NCBI RefSeq assembly: GCF_029674545.1
Contig: NZ_CP121354.1
Location: 3,109,001 to 3,173,000 of the forward strand
Source of the DNA: Mesorhizobium sp. WSM4904
GTDB taxonomy: Bacteria > Pseudomonadota > Alphaproteobacteria > Rhizobiales > Rhizobiaceae
DNA: 64,000 bases
Reading direction: 5' to 3'
This document shows positions 1 through 8,562 of the stretch, piece after piece (positions within the stretch are counted from its first letter, which is position 1; every line of letters starts with the position of its first letter). The notes beneath the pieces are model-generated. The model worked only from the letters and a program-made list of their open reading frames with translations, did no database searches and was not told the origin of the DNA. The translations under genes were made by a program, and so were the position numbers.

Positions 1-2
1 AC

Positions 3-587
3 GTGCGCAGCGGCCCTGGCGGCCAGGTGATCGGCACCGTGGCGGAAGGCGACACGGTGTCCGTCATCGGCCCGTGCGGCGCGATTAGCGGGGCGGCCGG
101 CATCACCAAGCGGAAGACGCAGCAAGGCGGCGGAGGTGGCGGCGCCGGTGGCTGGTGCCAGATCAGCGCGCCGGTGCACGGTTGCGTCTCTGCCCAGTTT
201 CTTGCGTTTGGCGGCGGTGACGTTGGCCAACCCGGCGGTGCGGCCGGGATCGTGAGGTCGAAGGGCAAGCACCAGGCATCGGCGTCTGCGACGGCGAGCT
301 TCGGCGGAAGCTGGAGCGCCATTGCCGACAACGTCGCCTACAGCCTCTCGCTGAAGCAGAAGGGCAACAGCGTCTCCGGCAACTACCAGGGCTCCGACGG
401 CAGCGCCGGAACGATAAGCGGCAAGATGAACGGCAATCTCCTGCGCTTCTCGTGGGTGCAGCGCGACGGCACCAAAGGGAGCGGCAAGTTCATGCTCGCC
501 GACGACGGCCGGTCGTTCGACGGCAGCTACAGCTTCGGCAGCAATCCCGATGCTGTCGAGGGAAGCTGGAGCGGGACCCGGCAATGA
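3..587 (+). CDS. Secreted SH3-like / beta-domain protein, 5' end cut by window edge
   Basis: The frame is already open at the window edge and begins inside an SH3-like segment (V-R-S-G-P-G-G-Q-V-I-G-T-V), where bacterial SH3_3 domains normally read N-V-R-x-G-P. Roughly residues 1-70 are the SH3-like part with two cysteines near its end. Residues 100-194 form a domain starting F-G-G-S-W-S-A and ending E-G-S-W-S-G-T-R-Q, which recurs at the C terminus of the next secreted genes. By analogy with those genes it should carry a signal peptide upstream of the window. Function is unknown; such modules usually bind cell-wall or surface ligands. The opening codon is an artefact of the edge, not a real start. 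Confidence 0.8.
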   Translation: MRSGPGGQVIGTVAEGDTVSVIGPCGAISGAAGITKRKTQQGGGGGGAGGWCQISAPVHGCVSAQFLAFGGGDVGQPGGAAGIVRSKGKHQASASATASFGGSWSAIADNVAYSLSLKQKGNSVSGNYQGSDGSAGTISGKMNGNLLRFSWVQRDGTKGSGKFMLADDGRSFDGSYSFGSNPDAVEGSWSGTRQ

Positions 588-648
588 TCGCGGGGATCTG
601 ATGTTTTCGTCGGACGCAGCTTCAACACGTACCCGCAGGAGTTGGGCC

Positions 649-2235
649 ATGTCTTTCGGGCGGATGGCGCGCCGCTTCTGCGGGCTTCTCACGATATTGA
701 TGCTGATGTCTCTTCCCCAGCCGGACCCGGCGCATGCCAGCGACTGCACCTCTTTCTCAGGCGTCTGCGTGGATGAGCGCCTGACGTTCAACGGAAACTC
801 CCGCATCCTCGAGATCACCCTGTGGCCAGATGGAAATACTGACGTCTTTAACGTAATCGTGCCCGGACAACCCCAGACGGAATGGAAAACGGGTTCAGTT
901 CTAAGGCTAGCGGTTCAGCCGGATGGCACGGTGACCTATTCGGCACAGGGTTGCTTCGGCGGCAAATATGGACTCTCGTCGAGTTGCGGGAATTGGCGCC
1001 AGGTCACGCGGCGATTCCCGCCGCTCGTTACTGCCAATACCGGCAGAAACAGGGGAGACTCGACCTTATCAACTGCCGAAACGGGTGTCGATCGACCGGG
1101 CCACGATTACGACCGGTTCGATTTGGAGGCCACAATCGCAGGCTTCGGATCCTGCAAGTCGGCGTGCGAGTCCGACGCGAACTGCAAGGCTTGGACTTAC
1201 GTCAAGGCGGGCATTCAAGGTCCGAAAGCAATATGCTGGCTGAAATCGGCTGTGCCACCGCCAACGCCGAACGGCTGTTGCGTCTCGGGTGCGAAGGCGC
1301 AGACAGCCTCGGCACCTCAGCCACCGCCGGAGAAGCCCATCAAGCACACCGGCAGGGGCAACGCGTGTGTCGCCTACGGCGATCGCATGTCAGCCATTGC
1401 CGGCGAGGCGCGCGGTCTTGGCTGCAAATTCGTCCAGATCGCCCCTTGGAACAATCCCCACGACTATTGGCTGCTGCGATGCGTGGCGCATTCCGGTGAC
1501 GGTGTCGCCGATTCCGAGGAGGCCAGGTTCAAGCAGCGATTGAATGACTGTAAGAGCGGCGGTGGAGATAGCGCCGCCGCGGCAGATGGGGGTGGTGACC
1601 GGGCCGACAACTCCTGCGGCGGTGGGACGGCGACGGTGGTGATCAACCAGCCGGGGCTGGACAAGCTCAACGTGCGCAATGGTCCCGACGGCCAGGTGAC
1701 CGGCACGGTTCCGGAAGGCCAGGCTGTGTCGGTGACCGGTCCGTGCGGCGGGACAGGCGGCGCTGCAGGTATCATCGCAAACAAGCCAAGCGGCGGCGAT
1801 GGCTGGTGCCGGATCAGCGCGCCGGTGTCCGGCTGCGTCTCAGCCCGGTTTCTGAAGTTCGGCGGCGGGGCAGCCGGCTTTGCCAAGAGCGCGGCTGGAT
1901 TCGCCAAGCCGAAAGAAAAGCAGGCATCGGCGTCTGCAGCGGCCGGCTTCGGCGGAAGCTGGAGCGCCAATGCCGACAACGTCGCCTACGACCTCTCGCT
2001 GCAGCAGAACGGCAACGGCGTCTCCGGCCGCTACCGGGGCGATGACGGCAGCGCCGGGCAGATCAACGGCAAGGTGAGCGGCAACGTGCTGCGCTTCTCC
2101 TGGGTCCAGAAGGACGGCACCCGAGGCAGCGGCAAGTTCACGCTCGCCGCTGACGGCCAGTCGTTCGCGGGCAGCTACAATTTCGGCAACAACCCCGACG
2201 CCGTGGAGGGCTCCTGGAATGGGACGCGGCAATAG
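649..2235 (+). CDS. Secreted PAN/Apple-like + SH3-like + C-terminal beta-domain protein
   Basis: I place the start at ATG 649, preceded by AGGAG at 637-641 with 7 nt spacing. It gives a clear signal peptide (basic M-A-R-R, hydrophobic core, cleavage near A-H-A-S). An in-frame ATG at 601 and the longer frame from 550 overlap the upstream gene and have weaker signals. After cleavage come a cysteine-containing N-terminal segment, a PAN/Apple-like region (G-H-D-Y-D-R-F-D plus C-K-x-A-C-E-S-D-x-N-C-K-A-W-T-Y), a proline linker, an SH3-like domain (L-N-V-R-N-G-P-D-G) and the shared C-terminal domain ending W-N-G-T-R-Q. The last ~600 bp are nearly identical to the gene at 2950-4389. It is probably a periplasmic or surface binding protein; no enzyme motif is visible. 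Confidence 0.85.
   Translation: MSFGRMARRFCGLLTILMLMSLPQPDPAHASDCTSFSGVCVDERLTFNGNSRILEITLWPDGNTDVFNVIVPGQPQTEWKTGSVLRLAVQPDGTVTYSAQGCFGGKYGLSSSCGNWRQVTRRFPPLVTANTGRNRGDSTLSTAETGVDRPGHDYDRFDLEATIAGFGSCKSACESDANCKAWTYVKAGIQGPKAICWLKSAVPPPTPNGCCVSGAKAQTASAPQPPPEKPIKHTGRGNACVAYGDRMSAIAGEARGLGCKFVQIAPWNNPHDYWLLRCVAHSGDGVADSEEARFKQRLNDCKSGGGDSAAAADGGGDRADNSCGGGTATVVINQPGLDKLNVRNGPDGQVTGTVPEGQAVSVTGPCGGTGGAAGIIANKPSGGDGWCRISAPVSGCVSARFLKFGGGAAGFAKSAAGFAKPKEKQASASAAAGFGGSWSANADNVAYDLSLQQNGNGVSGRYRGDDGSAGQINGKVSGNVLRFSWVQKDGTRGSGKFTLAADGQSFAGSYNFGNNPDAVEGSWNGTRQ
1627..2235 (+). repeat. Near-identical direct repeat, copy 1 (partner 3781-4389)
   Basis: This 609-bp block encodes the SH3-like and C-terminal domains of one secreted gene and matches 3781-4389 at a constant offset of 2,154 bp with no gaps. 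Differences are confined to both ends. Between about 1712 and 2167 I see no mismatch to the partner. The flanking 5' parts of the two genes are unrelated (PAN-like versus fibronectin-like), so this is a duplicated module, not a duplicated gene. Confidence 0.95.
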
Positions 2236-2247
2236 GCAAGGGAGCGC

Positions 2248-2844
2248 ATGATCGTGACGGTTAACACCATCAGTCGATTCCTGCCGCCATTGGCAATGTT
2301 TGGCGTTCTCCTGCTGCCGGACGAGACGCTCGCCGCCGCCCTCAAGCTCACATGTGGGCGCGCCGATGTCATGAACCCTAAGTGGAGTCTGCCGATGACG
2401 TTTGCGTACGCAGGCGGCGACGCCGGCCCGGTTACGGTCAGCGGGCCTTTCGGCGACTTTTCGATCGCTGTTAAGCGCTCCTCCACGTCAATCCAGGGTG
2501 AGGCCGGCGAGGCCCTCGACGGCACCGCCAATGTCCGCGTCAAGCTGCCAACTCTCGCCGATCTTGAAGCATGCATCGAGCAAATCCGCGATCCGGCGTC
2601 GAAGCCGGACGACAAGGACGCGTTCCTCAACGCGCGCGACGCGTGCCTGCAGAAGCTCGATCCGGCGCCGGGAGGCGCCGATGTCGTGGCGGGACTGAGG
2701 ATCGGGTTGCTCGCCGACGAGGGCGATTCGAGCGGCGAGGACGGCTTTGTGGATCTCAGGCTCAGATACGAGGGGGAAAGTCGGGCGCCGGACGGGGCGA
2801 TGACCGTCGAGCCTCTTCCAGCCCAATGCCTTTTGGAAAAGTGA
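2248..2844 (+). CDS. Secreted hypothetical protein, 198 aa
   Basis: The gene starts 12 nt after the preceding gene, with GGGAGCGC before ATG 2248, which suggests co-transcription. The N terminus is a signal peptide (hydrophobic P-P-L-A-M-F-G-V-L-L-L-P, cleavage after the L-A-A-A region). The mature protein is acidic, has three well-separated cysteines that could pair, and shows no domain I recognise. It lacks the SH3-like and C-terminal modules of its neighbours. Its place between two modular secreted genes suggests an exported partner, but that rests only on position. Confidence 0.75.
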   Translation: MIVTVNTISRFLPPLAMFGVLLLPDETLAAALKLTCGRADVMNPKWSLPMTFAYAGGDAGPVTVSGPFGDFSIAVKRSSTSIQGEAGEALDGTANVRVKLPTLADLEACIEQIRDPASKPDDKDAFLNARDACLQKLDPAPGGADVVAGLRIGLLADEGDSSGEDGFVDLRLRYEGESRAPDGAMTVEPLPAQCLLEK

Positions 2845-2949
2845 CGCCATCTGGGGAAGAGGCGAAGAGGGGAGCTTCGCCCCACGACACATGGCTGGAT
2901 TTCCGCTGCGGTTATCAACACAACAATTCAACCGATCTTGGAGTGCATC

Positions 2950-4389
2950 ATGCCTCTCATGTCAGTTCTGCGGACATCGGTCGTCGGTCTTGTGATCATG
3001 TCATGCGCAGTAATCGCCACCTCGGCGTCCGCTCGCGACCGTCCGGGAACGCCGACAGACCCGCAAATATATGGAGGGTTGGGGCTTGGCATTACCGTGA
3101 TATGGAAAAATACGGCGGGAACCGTTTTTACAATCGGCGGAGTGCGTCCCGAATTGGTCGGCTTCGAAGTTGAGATGACCAAAAATGGTAACAAGTATGC
3201 GCCACGGAGGTCGGCATTACCTCGGGAGGTTGGAGCCAATTGGAACGCTTACTCCTTCGATTACCACACGACGCCCAACCAGCTGCCGACCAGCCCAATC
3301 AACATGGTCGGCTTCAAGATCGAAGATGTAGAGCCAAATACCACATACTGTTTCAGAGTCAGGGCACGAAGGAAATCCGACCAGGTTGTTTCGGCGAATT
3401 GGTCGGGCACATCCTGTGTCACTACGGGGACACCGCCGCCGCCGCCGGAGAAGCCCATCAAGCATACCTGCCGGGCCGGGGATCAGGGAGCGTGCTCGAC
3501 TTCGTCTGGCGAAATCCCGTGGGGGACAGTTTGCGTTCGTTATGCGATGGCAGCCGTTAAGGCCGAGAAGGAAAACAGCAGTCGCGGCTGTGGTGGCACC
3601 GGCTCACGATGGACTTCGAGCGGGGAGGATCACGTCAAGTGGTGCATGAGTCACAAGGACGACATGCGGCTTCTGGACATGGAAGCCAAGGCGCGATCCG
3701 ATGTGCTGGCCGCTTGTGGCAGCGGCACCGGCAATGCAGGTGGCGGTGGTGACCAGACCGGCGGCTCCTGCGGCGGGGGGACAGCGACGGTGGTGATCAA
3801 CCAGCCGGGGCTGGACAAGCTCAACGTGCGCAATGGTCCCGATGGCCAGGTGACCGGCACGGTCCCGGAAGGCCAGGCTGTGTCGGTGACCGGTCCGTGC
3901 GGCGGGACAGGCGGCGCTGCAGGTATCATCGCAAACAAGCCAAGCGGCGGCGATGGCTGGTGCCGGATCAGCGCGCCGGTGTCCGGCTGCGTCTCAGCCC
4001 GGTTTCTGAAGTTCGGCGGCGGGGCAGCCGGCTTTGCCAAGAGCGCGGCTGGATTCGCCAAGCCGAAAGAAAAGCAGGCATCGGCGTCTGCAGCGGCCGG
4101 CTTCGGCGGAAGCTGGAGCGCCAATGCCGACAACGTCGCCTACGACCTCTCGCTGCAGCAGAACGGCAACGGCGTCTCCGGCCGCTACCGGGGCGATGAC
4201 GGCAGCGCCGGGCAGATCAACGGCAAGGTGAGCGGCAACGTGCTGCGCTTCTCCTGGGTCCAGAAGGACGGCACCCGAGGCAGCGGCAAGTTCACGCTCG
4301 CCGCTGACGGCCAGTCGTTCGCAGGCAGCTACAATTTTGGCAACAACCCCGACGCGGTCGAGGGCAACTGGAACGGAACGCGGCAGTAG
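2950..4389 (+). CDS. Secreted fibronectin-III-like + SH3-like + C-terminal beta-domain protein
   Basis: I choose ATG 2950 because GGAG at 2940-2943 precedes it with normal spacing and translation begins with a good signal peptide (M-P-L-M-S-V-L-R-T, hydrophobic core, A-S-A-R-D). The TTG at 2938 would only add four residues. The mature N-terminal ~110 residues look fibronectin-III-like (P-N-T-T-Y-C-F-R-V-R-A-R followed by S-A-N-W-S-G). A proline-rich P-P-P-P-P-E-K-P linker is shared with the gene at 649. A cysteine-rich middle, an SH3-like domain and the shared C-terminal domain follow. The 3' half is the second copy of the duplicated block. A role in surface or matrix binding is inferred from domain types only. 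Confidence 0.85.
   Translation: MPLMSVLRTSVVGLVIMSCAVIATSASARDRPGTPTDPQIYGGLGLGITVIWKNTAGTVFTIGGVRPELVGFEVEMTKNGNKYAPRRSALPREVGANWNAYSFDYHTTPNQLPTSPINMVGFKIEDVEPNTTYCFRVRARRKSDQVVSANWSGTSCVTTGTPPPPPEKPIKHTCRAGDQGACSTSSGEIPWGTVCVRYAMAAVKAEKENSSRGCGGTGSRWTSSGEDHVKWCMSHKDDMRLLDMEAKARSDVLAACGSGTGNAGGGGDQTGGSCGGGTATVVINQPGLDKLNVRNGPDGQVTGTVPEGQAVSVTGPCGGTGGAAGIIANKPSGGDGWCRISAPVSGCVSARFLKFGGGAAGFAKSAAGFAKPKEKQASASAAAGFGGSWSANADNVAYDLSLQQNGNGVSGRYRGDDGSAGQINGKVSGNVLRFSWVQKDGTRGSGKFTLAADGQSFAGSYNFGNNPDAVEGNWNGTRQ
3781..4389 (+). repeat. Near-identical direct repeat, copy 2 (partner 1627-2235)
   Basis: This is the second copy of the 609-bp module shared with 1627-2235. Codon-level differences appear only at the two edges, for example the last six residues read E-G-N-W-N-G rather than E-G-S-W-N-G. 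The long identical core spans about 3866-4321. Confidence 0.95.
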
Positions 4390-4414
4390 CCGCATTGCAA
4401 GCGAGGTCGAAATC

Positions 4415-4897
4415 ATGAGAACGCTTCAAGCAATCGCAGTGATGCTCTGCATCGGTCCGCTCGCGAGTTCACCCGCCCTGGCCAGCAGTTATGATGGGAG
4501 CCGCAATGACGACCAGGCGACAATTGCTGCTGCCTCGTTGCCGGGACTGGTACCGGCCGGATCGACGGCGGCGAGCGCCGTTCGGGCGATCGAGGTGGCG
4601 TGGGACTGCCCGCCAGGCTATGTTGCCGGCCGGTACTATCGTTCTTGCGTGCCGGATCGCCGATTGCCGAATCCGACGTTGACACCGAACGCGGAGCAAT
4701 TGCCCAGCGCAGTGCAACGCAGGACTTTCACGTGCTCTGAAGCCGGTCTGATGCCCGGCGGAGACGCCGGCGCTGTCAATGGAGAGAAGTGCCTGTCGTC
4801 CGGGGTTCCACTCCCGGACAGGCAGCGCGTTCGCACTTTCTTGCACCGACGATGGCTTCGGGGAAATGGCACCGGCATAAGCAGTGCCCGGCAATGA
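4415..4897 (+). CDS. Small secreted hypothetical protein with CPPGY motif, possibly frameshifted at the end
   Basis: ATG 4415 follows GCGAGG at 4401-4406 and gives a signal peptide (M-R-T-L-Q-A-I-A-V-M-L, cleavage near A-L-A-S-S). The mature part holds a C-P-P-G-Y motif and further cysteines, like small exported rhizobial proteins. The C-terminal ~35 residues are arginine-rich and read poorly. A +1 shift near 4815-4825 gives the more protein-like ending G-S-A-F-A-L-S-C-T-D-D-G-F-G-E-M-A-P-A with a stop at 4878-4880. That would mean a recent frameshift, or a base-call error, near the end. Function unknown. Confidence 0.6.
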   Translation: MRTLQAIAVMLCIGPLASSPALASSYDGSRNDDQATIAAASLPGLVPAGSTAASAVRAIEVAWDCPPGYVAGRYYRSCVPDRRLPNPTLTPNAEQLPSAVQRRTFTCSEAGLMPGGDAGAVNGEKCLSSGVPLPDRQRVRTFLHRRWLRGNGTGISSARQ

Positions 4898-5017
4898 CTG
4901 GCGCGAAAGCGTCGTCGGGGAGCGCCGGCCGCGTTCCTAAGTCGAGTTCCCTTTTCACAGCTAGCGCGCCGCGATCCCTTCGCGGCCTGGCGGAGTCTCT
5001 GGACGGAGAAATTCCAA

Positions 5018-5665
5018 ATGTCATCCCTGAAAGTCGCTCGGCCGCTCCCGGCAGTCCTGTTTGCTATCGCGCTCGTCACCGCCGGGGAGGCGGTCGCGGC
5101 CGAGGGGCCGTACAGCACCCCGGTGATACGAGCCGCCACCTTCGGCTGCACGTTCAGCAACGGCCAGTTGATCTGCGGCACCCTCGAGAAGCACAGGCGT
5201 ACCGACGGGCAGCAGGGTGGTAATGAGGGTGACGGAACCGAACGTGAGCCGCCCTGCCTTCCTGGAGGCGCCGCAGGATTGACCAAGTCCCGCAAGCCCT
5301 GCGACGCGCGGGCGGGTCTTGCTGCAAGAAGAAGAAAAAAGACGTCGACATCGGAAACGAGGGCGAGCGCTCATGCCCGCCCGGCTATGTGGTCCTGAAG
5401 GAGAAGAACAAATACGGCGCGTTCTGCGAACCGAAGGAAGGATTTCCCGCTCAGGCTGACCAAGGTGGCGCAGTCCCTGCGCCCGCCGCGCTTCAAAACG
5501 TTTGCTGCAAGCCAGGCGAAGGAGGCCCCCTACGTTTGTTCCAGCGACAGCACTCCACCTGAGGCGGAGGCATCGATTCGGTCTTCATTGCAGAAGCTAT
5601 TTCCAGAGGGCCACGTCACCTGCGCCCCCGAGAGAGCCCAAGGAGGTATCCCTCCAGGCTTCTAA
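5018..5665 (+). pseudogene. Secreted cysteine-rich protein gene broken by two compensating frameshifts
   Basis: ATG 5018 begins a signal peptide (M-S-S-L-K-V-A-R-P-L-P-A-V-L-F, cleavage near A-V-A-A-E-G). The first frame runs to a stop at 5396-5398. From about 5314 to 5562 another frame carries the convincing piece G-S-C-C-K-K-K-K-K-D-V-D and then C-P-P-G-Y-V-V-L-K-E-K-N-K-Y-G-A-F-C-E-P. After about 5510 the original frame resumes with Y-V-C-S-S-D-S-T-P-P-E-A-E and ends at 5665. Two indels that cancel each other explain this. The A-run at 5334-5340 (part of an AAG/AAA stretch) is one possible site. It is therefore a decaying gene or two sequencing errors. A shorter relative follows at 5737. 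Confidence 0.7.
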
Positions 5666-5736
5666 GGCTGTCGGACGCTCGGCAAGCAACTGGCCGCCGC
5701 GGTCTCGGCAACCCCTTGGTCGAACGGAGAATTCCA

Positions 5737-5876
5737 ATGTCACTCTCGAAAATCGCTCCGCCGCTTCTGCCTGTGCTGCTTGGTATCGCTGTCGTCGCCG
5801 CCCGCGGAAGCGGGTGCTTCGGAGGGGCCATTCAGCGCCCGGTGCTGCAAGCCGCTAGCGATCTTGCTGCTTTGTC
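5737..5876 (+). pseudogene. Truncated tandem remnant of the 5018 secreted gene
   Basis: The remnant starts with ATG 5737 after a G-G-A-G-A-A-T-T-C-C-A context matching that before ATG 5018. It reads M-S-L-S-K-I-A-P-P-L-L-P-V-L-L, aligned with the signal peptide of the 5018 gene. A frame change gives A-E-A-G-A-S-E-G-P-F-S-A, matching E-A-V-A-A-E-G-P-Y-S-T, and a return to the first frame gives P-V-L-Q-A-A-S, matching P-V-I-R-A-A-T. Nothing of the gene remains after about 5876, where the next gene begins. It is a dead tandem copy. Confidence 0.65.
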
Positions 5877-5897
5877 TCTTTGGGAAAGGGTAGGGTG

Positions 5898-6875
5898 ATG
5901 TGGGATTTCTCGGTCAGCAAATCCGTGGCGATCATGCTCAGGACATGGCCGTTCATCCTTTTCCGCATGGTCGTCTATTTCGCCATGACGCTCGCCTACA
6001 TCTCTGCGGCGGGCACAGGCGCTGGCATCGGCTGGGGCGTCGGCCACATCTTCGCCGACGGCGGGCCAGAAGGAACGGCCTTCTATGGCGGCATCATCGG
6101 TTTCGCGCTGGTTTCCATCGCGATCTACTGGATCCGCGAATACATCCTCTATGTGCTGAAGGCTGGCCACATCGCTGTCATGGTGCACCTGATGGACGGC
6201 CGCGACGTGCCGGGCGGCCAGGGACAGATCGCCTATGCGAAAGCGGTCGTCCGGCAGCGCTTCCCCGAGGCCAACTTCCTTTTCGTCGTCGACCAGTTGG
6301 TGAAGGGGGCGATCCGCGCCGTCACAGGTCTGCTCGGCGGCATCGCCGCCTTCCTGCCGGGGTTGGACGGGCTGGTGCGCTTCGCCAATACAGTAATCCG
6401 CATCTCGCTGACCTATGTCGACGAAATCATCCTTGGCTACAACATCCGCATCGACTCGTCCTCGCCCTTCGAGACCGCCCGCCAAGGCGTTGTGCTCTAC
6501 GCCCAGAACGGCACGAAGATGTTGAAAAACGCGGTGTGGCTGGCGCTGATCCTGTGGGGCGTCACCTTCGTCATCTTCCTGCTCATGCTGGCGCCCGCGG
6601 GTGCGGTCGTCTATCTCATGCCGGGCCAGTTCAGCGGCTGGAGCTTTGTGCTGGCCATCGTCCTCGCCTGGGCGCTCAAGGCGGCTTTTGTGGAGCCCTT
6701 CGCCATCGCCTCGCTGATGCAGGTCTATTTGAAGACGATCGAGGGCCAAGTGCCGAACCCGGAATGGGACCACAGGCTCTCCGAAGCGTCGCGCCAGTTC
6801 CGCGAGTTGAAGAACAAGGCGATGTCGTCTTTCGGCGAAAGGCCGGCAGGGGCAGCGCCGCAGCCGAGCATATGA
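5898..6875 (+). CDS. Integral membrane protein, unknown function
   Basis: ATG 5898 follows AAAGGGTAGGG with about 5 nt spacing; an upstream in-frame TTG lacks such a signal. The 325-residue product has several hydrophobic segments: about residues 15-40, 60-85, 135-155, 205-235 and 245-265. Polar charged stretches lie between them, with a soluble, charged C-terminal ~60 residues. Conserved-looking features include G-H-I-A-V-M-V-H-L-M-D-G and a Y-N-I-R-I-D segment. I do not recognise the family. It stands alone between decayed secreted genes and a recombinase relic. Confidence 0.75.
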   Translation: MWDFSVSKSVAIMLRTWPFILFRMVVYFAMTLAYISAAGTGAGIGWGVGHIFADGGPEGTAFYGGIIGFALVSIAIYWIREYILYVLKAGHIAVMVHLMDGRDVPGGQGQIAYAKAVVRQRFPEANFLFVVDQLVKGAIRAVTGLLGGIAAFLPGLDGLVRFANTVIRISLTYVDEIILGYNIRIDSSSPFETARQGVVLYAQNGTKMLKNAVWLALILWGVTFVIFLLMLAPAGAVVYLMPGQFSGWSFVLAIVLAWALKAAFVEPFAIASLMQVYLKTIEGQVPNPEWDHRLSEASRQFRELKNKAMSSFGERPAGAAPQPSI

Positions 6876-7335
6876 AAGGGGATCGACGTCTTGCTGGCAT
6901 CTGTCGGCGGCATCGCCTTCGGCCACGATCTTCTGTCGCAGGGCCCGCAAGGACAAAGATCGCGAGACGCTACCATCATGCGGATCATCGGCGGCGTTCT
7001 CTGCTAGCGCTCGGGTAATCTCAGTTGAGGTCATTGGCTGGGGCCTAGCCCGCTTCGCGTACTTGCCTTCGACAGGCAGGAGTAGACCGAGGTACTTCCT
7101 CGTCCCCATGCATTGATCGCAGCCGACCCCTCTTCATCCGAGGAAGAGAGTGCCCGTCGCAGGCGACTGACCGGCGAGACCACAAGGTCACCAGCAGCTC
7201 GAATACAATCGGATCTAGCCGGAACGGCTGCTTTCTGACGAATCCGTCCGAAAGCAGCCCGCCAAGTGCCGGCCCCTGAGCGGTAGTGTCCTGCGACGTT
7301 TCTTTCTCGGCCAATCAAGGCCGAGGAGAACTCAC
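6876..7335 (+). other. Intergenic, no gene recognised
   Basis: About 460 bp without a credible coding frame; open frames here are short and of shadow type. The last ~60 bp before 7336, ending AAGGCCGAGGAGAACTCAC, look like the leader and ribosome-binding site of the recombinase relic that follows. Confidence 0.5.
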
Positions 7336-7566
7336 ATGGGCCATTCTCAATTTGATGATGCTAGTCGCGAGCGCGCAGCTTGGAATGCCGGAAAGACGGT
7401 GGGAACCAAACGGCCGCTCACCCAGAAACAGATGTGGGCAATTCGCTTTCCTCGCCAAACTGGAGGCTCAAAAACACGTCGCCGTCTCCACAGACCGCAG
7501 CTGAGCACCGCGAGTGTGCGGCGCCCCACATGGGCGCCGCAGGTCTGTCTGAGAGTCAGCGAATAG
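7336..7566 (+). pseudogene. Tyrosine recombinase N-terminal relic
   Basis: From ATG 7336, with GAGGAG at 7323-7328, the first ~38 residues (M-G-H-S-Q-F-D-D-A-S-R-E-R-A-A-W-N-A-G-K and on to Q-M-W-A-I-R-F) are what I recall as the start of a common rhizobial tyrosine-type integrase. Intact members continue with a charged R-D-R-A-L-F-D-L-A-I-like region and a catalytic R/H-x-x-R/Y core. None of that is present: the frame turns into arginine-rich sequence and stops at 7566. It is a broken 5' fragment marking an old insertion or rearrangement. Confidence 0.65.
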
Positions 7567-7570
7567 CAAG

Positions 7571-8452
7571 TTAGACGAACCGACCGACAACCCAATCGAT
7601 GAACAGGCGGACGCGCGGGGAGAGCTGCCGACTGCGGGGGTAGAGGACAGAGACCTGCCCGCTGGAGAGGGGGTAGTCGTGCAGTACGCGCTCCAGCCGC
7701 CCGGATTCAAGGTATGGCTCAACGTGGAAGAGGGGCATTTGGGCCAAGCCGAGCCCAAGCAGGACGCCATCGAGGAAGCTCTCTGTGCCGGTGACGGTTA
7801 GGGGGGCGGGAAGTTCGATTGCGGTCGTACCGTCCCGGCGCTCGAACTCGAACGGGGCCAGCGTGCCGGTGGTGATGGATCGCAGGCCGACCATCTGGTG
7901 GCCGGCCAGTTCATCGAGTGAGCCAGGCCGCCCGAAACGGTCCAGATAGGCCGGCGAAGCGCAAGTGATGCGCGGCAGTTGCGCGATCGTTCGTGTGACC
8001 AGGTCGCTGTCGGGCGACGCGCCGTATCGCAGCACGCAATCGACGCCCTCGCGCACGACATCGACCCAGCGGTCGCTTTCGCTCATCGCGATCTCGATGC
8101 CGGGATAGCGGGCCATGAAGTCCGGGATGCCAGGCATGACGAAGTGGCGGGCAAGGGTGCCCTGTACCTCGACACGAAGCATGCCCCTGGGAACTGCGCC
8201 CCTGAACGCGCCCTCGGCGTCCTCGATGTCGTCGAGGATGGCGAGGCAACGCCGATAATAGGCTTCGCCGTCCAGCGTTGGTCGCACGGTCCTGGTCGTG
8301 CGCTGCAGGAGCCGGACACCTAGGCGTTCCTCAAGCTGACGGATCACCTGGGTGGCGGTCGACCGCGGGATGCTGAGGTCGTGCGCGGCATCCGTGAAGC
8401 TGCGGCGTTCAACCACGCGCGTGAACAAGCGCATTGCGCCCAGGCGGTCCAT
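7571..8452 (-). CDS. LysR-family transcriptional regulator
   Basis: I place the start at the ATG complementary to 8450-8452, giving M-D-R-L-G-A-M-R-L-F and 293 residues, the usual LysR length. The frame extends 24 residues upstream but those cover the divergent promoter. The winged helix occupies residues 1-60 (F-T-D-A-A-H-D-L-S-I-P-R-S-T-A-T-Q-V-I-R). An effector-binding domain of the CrgA/DmlR-like type follows from about 90. It is transcribed away from the oxidoreductase array at 8563, the classic arrangement for a LysR regulator of its neighbour. The inducer is not predictable from sequence. Confidence 0.9.
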   Translation of the reverse strand: MDRLGAMRLFTRVVERRSFTDAAHDLSIPRSTATQVIRQLEERLGVRLLQRTTRTVRPTLDGEAYYRRCLAILDDIEDAEGAFRGAVPRGMLRVEVQGTLARHFVMPGIPDFMARYPGIEIAMSESDRWVDVVREGVDCVLRYGASPDSDLVTRTIAQLPRITCASPAYLDRFGRPGSLDELAGHQMVGLRSITTGTLAPFEFERRDGTTAIELPAPLTVTGTESFLDGVLLGLGLAQMPLFHVEPYLESGRLERVLHDYPLSSGQVSVLYPRSRQLSPRVRLFIDWVVGRFV

Positions 8453-8562
8453 TGTTTGTTCTGTCAGAACAGTGTTGCTGTTTTGAGGTAGATTATCTCG
8501 TTCTCTCGGAATGGCAAATAGCACTCATCGCTCAACGACGAGCGTCCAAACGGAGAACTGAA
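8453..8562. promoter_or_regulatory. Divergent LysR/oxidoreductase promoter region with dyad
   Basis: This 110-bp gap between the divergent LysR gene and the first oxidoreductase contains the perfect dyad TTCTG-T-CAGAA at 8459-8469 and a weaker copy TTCTC-T-CGGAA at 8501-8511. The two are 42 bp apart, the kind of paired site expected for a LysR tetramer. CGGAGA at 8551-8556 is the ribosome-binding site for ATG 8563. Operator function is inferred from position and symmetry. Confidence 0.5.
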
